Part shown: positions 30,851 through 31,824 of the stretch, piece after piece
Layout: every line of letters starts with the position of its first letter
How positions within the stretch are numbered: position 1 is the stretch's first letter
Assembly (NCBI GenBank): GCA_937885015.1
Contig: CALAAS010000029.1
Span: 1-31,824, forward strand
Source: an uncultured Clostridium sp.
GTDB lineage: Bacteria; Bacillota; Clostridia; Lachnospirales; Lachnospiraceae
Reading direction: 5' to 3'
Length of the DNA: 31,824 nucleotides
The notes under the pieces: model-generated
Told to the model about the DNA's origin: nothing
Seen by the model: the letters and a program-made list of their open reading frames with translations, nothing else
Database searches by the model: none
Program-made: the position numbers and the translations under genes

Positions 30851-31639
30851 TCAGATCAGCCATAACCTCATCACACTTCCCACCCCGATCGCAATACAAC
30901 CTGCCGTCAGAAAAGCATCCACCAGGCGAACCAGTCCCGACAGGTAGTCATTTTCCAGAAAATTTCGAATGGAATTCGTCAGAGGGATTCCGGGCGCAAG
31001 CGGAAAGACCGCGCCGATTACAATCCGGTCCAGACTGTCCCCAATCCCCCATGTATAAATAATGCAGCAAAACAGTGCCACCAGACCGCTGGCCAGAATC
31101 GTCCGCATAATTCTGGAAACCGAAATTTTAGGAGCCACATACAGCAGGAACAGATACAGGAACACGCCCGCCATGAACGCAGCTCCCGCGTCAAACAGAC
31201 TGCCTTTAAACAAATAACAGAAAGCGGCGCTTCCAAGTCCGCCAGCCAGAATCTGAACCCGATCTCCCGCTGGCTGCATATTTTCAATCCGTGAAAGCTC
31301 TGCCCGCATCTCAAAGGGGCCGCACTTTCCCGCTGCGATCCGCCTGGAAAGGTTATTCAGTTCATCCACCCGGCTCAGCATAGTAGGCGCCAGCGGAATA
31401 TAGCAGATCCGGCTTGAATAAAACCGGCCATCAATAATTACCGTCGAAAAAATTCCGTTGGCAATTACAAAGCTGTCAAATCCCTCCAGCTGTAGCGCCT
31501 CCGCCGCAAATTTCATTGCCTGTTCCGCACGGAAAATTTCGCCTCCATTGACCACAATATCATTCCCCAGACGTGTTACCAGATTGAAACGTTCCATCTG
31601 GGAGCAGTCTTCTATATACTTTTTAATTATCTCTCTCAT
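30851..31639 (-). CDS. Threonine/serine exporter, large subunit (ThrE/DUF1212 type)
   Basis: A 262-residue protein with a cytoplasmic N-terminal domain (1-125) containing NGGEIFRAEQAM and MLSRVDELNNLSRRIAAGK, then about five transmembrane helices from residue 128, with AVFPLAPGIPLTNSIRNFLE near 215-234. This is the N-terminal part of ThrE-type exporters; the second part is the next gene. GAAGGA lies close to the ATG. The 185 bases upstream to the window end hold no gene or convincing promoter. Confidence 0.87.
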   Translation of the reverse strand: MREIIKKYIEDCSQMERFNLVTRLGNDIVVNGGEIFRAEQAMKFAAEALQLEGFDSFVIANGIFSTVIIDGRFYSSRICYIPLAPTMLSRVDELNNLSRRIAAGKCGPFEMRAELSRIENMQPAGDRVQILAGGLGSAAFCYLFKGSLFDAGAAFMAGVFLYLFLLYVAPKISVSRIMRTILASGLVALFCCIIYTWGIGDSLDRIVIGAVFPLAPGIPLTNSIRNFLENDYLSGLVRLVDAFLTAGCIAIGVGSVMRLWLI

Positions 31640-31824
31640 CTTCCTTCTTCATTACACTCCCGAATGCGCGTCCATTCCGGCTGCTGTTCTCCTTTCAGTA
31701 TCCCATTTTCATGATGAATAACCGATCTGCTTTGTTTAACACGTATGAAATTCCAGCAGATTTCCCTCTTGTAGGTTTGTCAAACATTTGTTACAGTGAC
31801 TGCAGATATTCCCGAAGTATCGTA

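Noticed and set aside
31778..31783. TTGACA on the minus strand as promoter of the exporter pair
   Set aside because: No acceptable -10 lies 16-18 bp downstream; the matching hexamer is TCTGCT.

Overview
The window looks like chromosomal DNA of a Clostridia-class Firmicute, most likely a Lachnospiraceae relative. The pointers are strong AGGAGG ribosome binding sites, TTGACA/TATAAT promoters, a Firmicute-style L10 leader attenuator, a four-cysteine L33, RecD2 and RarA, and dense gene packing at moderate GC. The family assignment is inference; no rRNA or phylogenetic marker was compared. Most genes are on the minus strand. No tRNA, rRNA, insertion sequence, prophage or CRISPR array was seen.

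Layout, left to right. (1) 1-5753 is an accessory catabolic locus. A minus-strand operon encodes an alpha/beta-hydrolase-fold protein, a nitrilase-superfamily amidase and a BCCT (betaine/carnitine/choline type) transporter. It diverges from an RpiR-type regulator and a DUF6282 putative metal-dependent hydrolase. The shared regulatory region carries repeated ATTCCT boxes, and a striking folded element lies between the regulator and the DUF6282 gene. (2) 5750-10212 is housekeeping on the minus strand: RarA, a polysaccharide deacetylase, UppP, uracil-DNA glycosylase and a divergent sirtuin-like zinc protein. (3) 10265-14648 is the translation and transcription block rpmG-secE-nusG-rplK-rplA, then a nitroreductase, then rplJ-rplL under their own promoter with an L10 leader. 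rpoB does not follow rplL. (4) 14693-21126 holds a DUF917 protein, a YcxB-like membrane protein, ComF, RecD2 and MreB. (5) 21354-24103 is an ABC-F ATPase behind a Gfo/Idh/MocA oxidoreductase. (6) 24165-29177 is a second accessory locus: a TetR regulator, an SSS-family sodium symporter co-transcribed with an amidohydrolase, and a second amidohydrolase diverging from the symporter. The divergent promoters each carry a near-identical operator-like site at the transcription start. (7) 29187-31639 holds a CmpB-like membrane protein with an undecad-repeat tail and a split threonine/serine exporter pair.

How the parts work together. Locus 1 reads as uptake of a quaternary-amine-like compound followed by hydrolysis, with RpiR control. 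Locus 6 reads as sodium-driven uptake of a small molecule cleaved by two related but non-identical metal-dependent amidohydrolases. Neither substrate can be named from sequence. The most unusual items are the three-helix element that hides the ribosome binding site of the DUF6282 gene, the hydrolase lacking the usual nucleophile, the sirtuin-like protein lacking the catalytic histidine, and the paired operators of locus 6.
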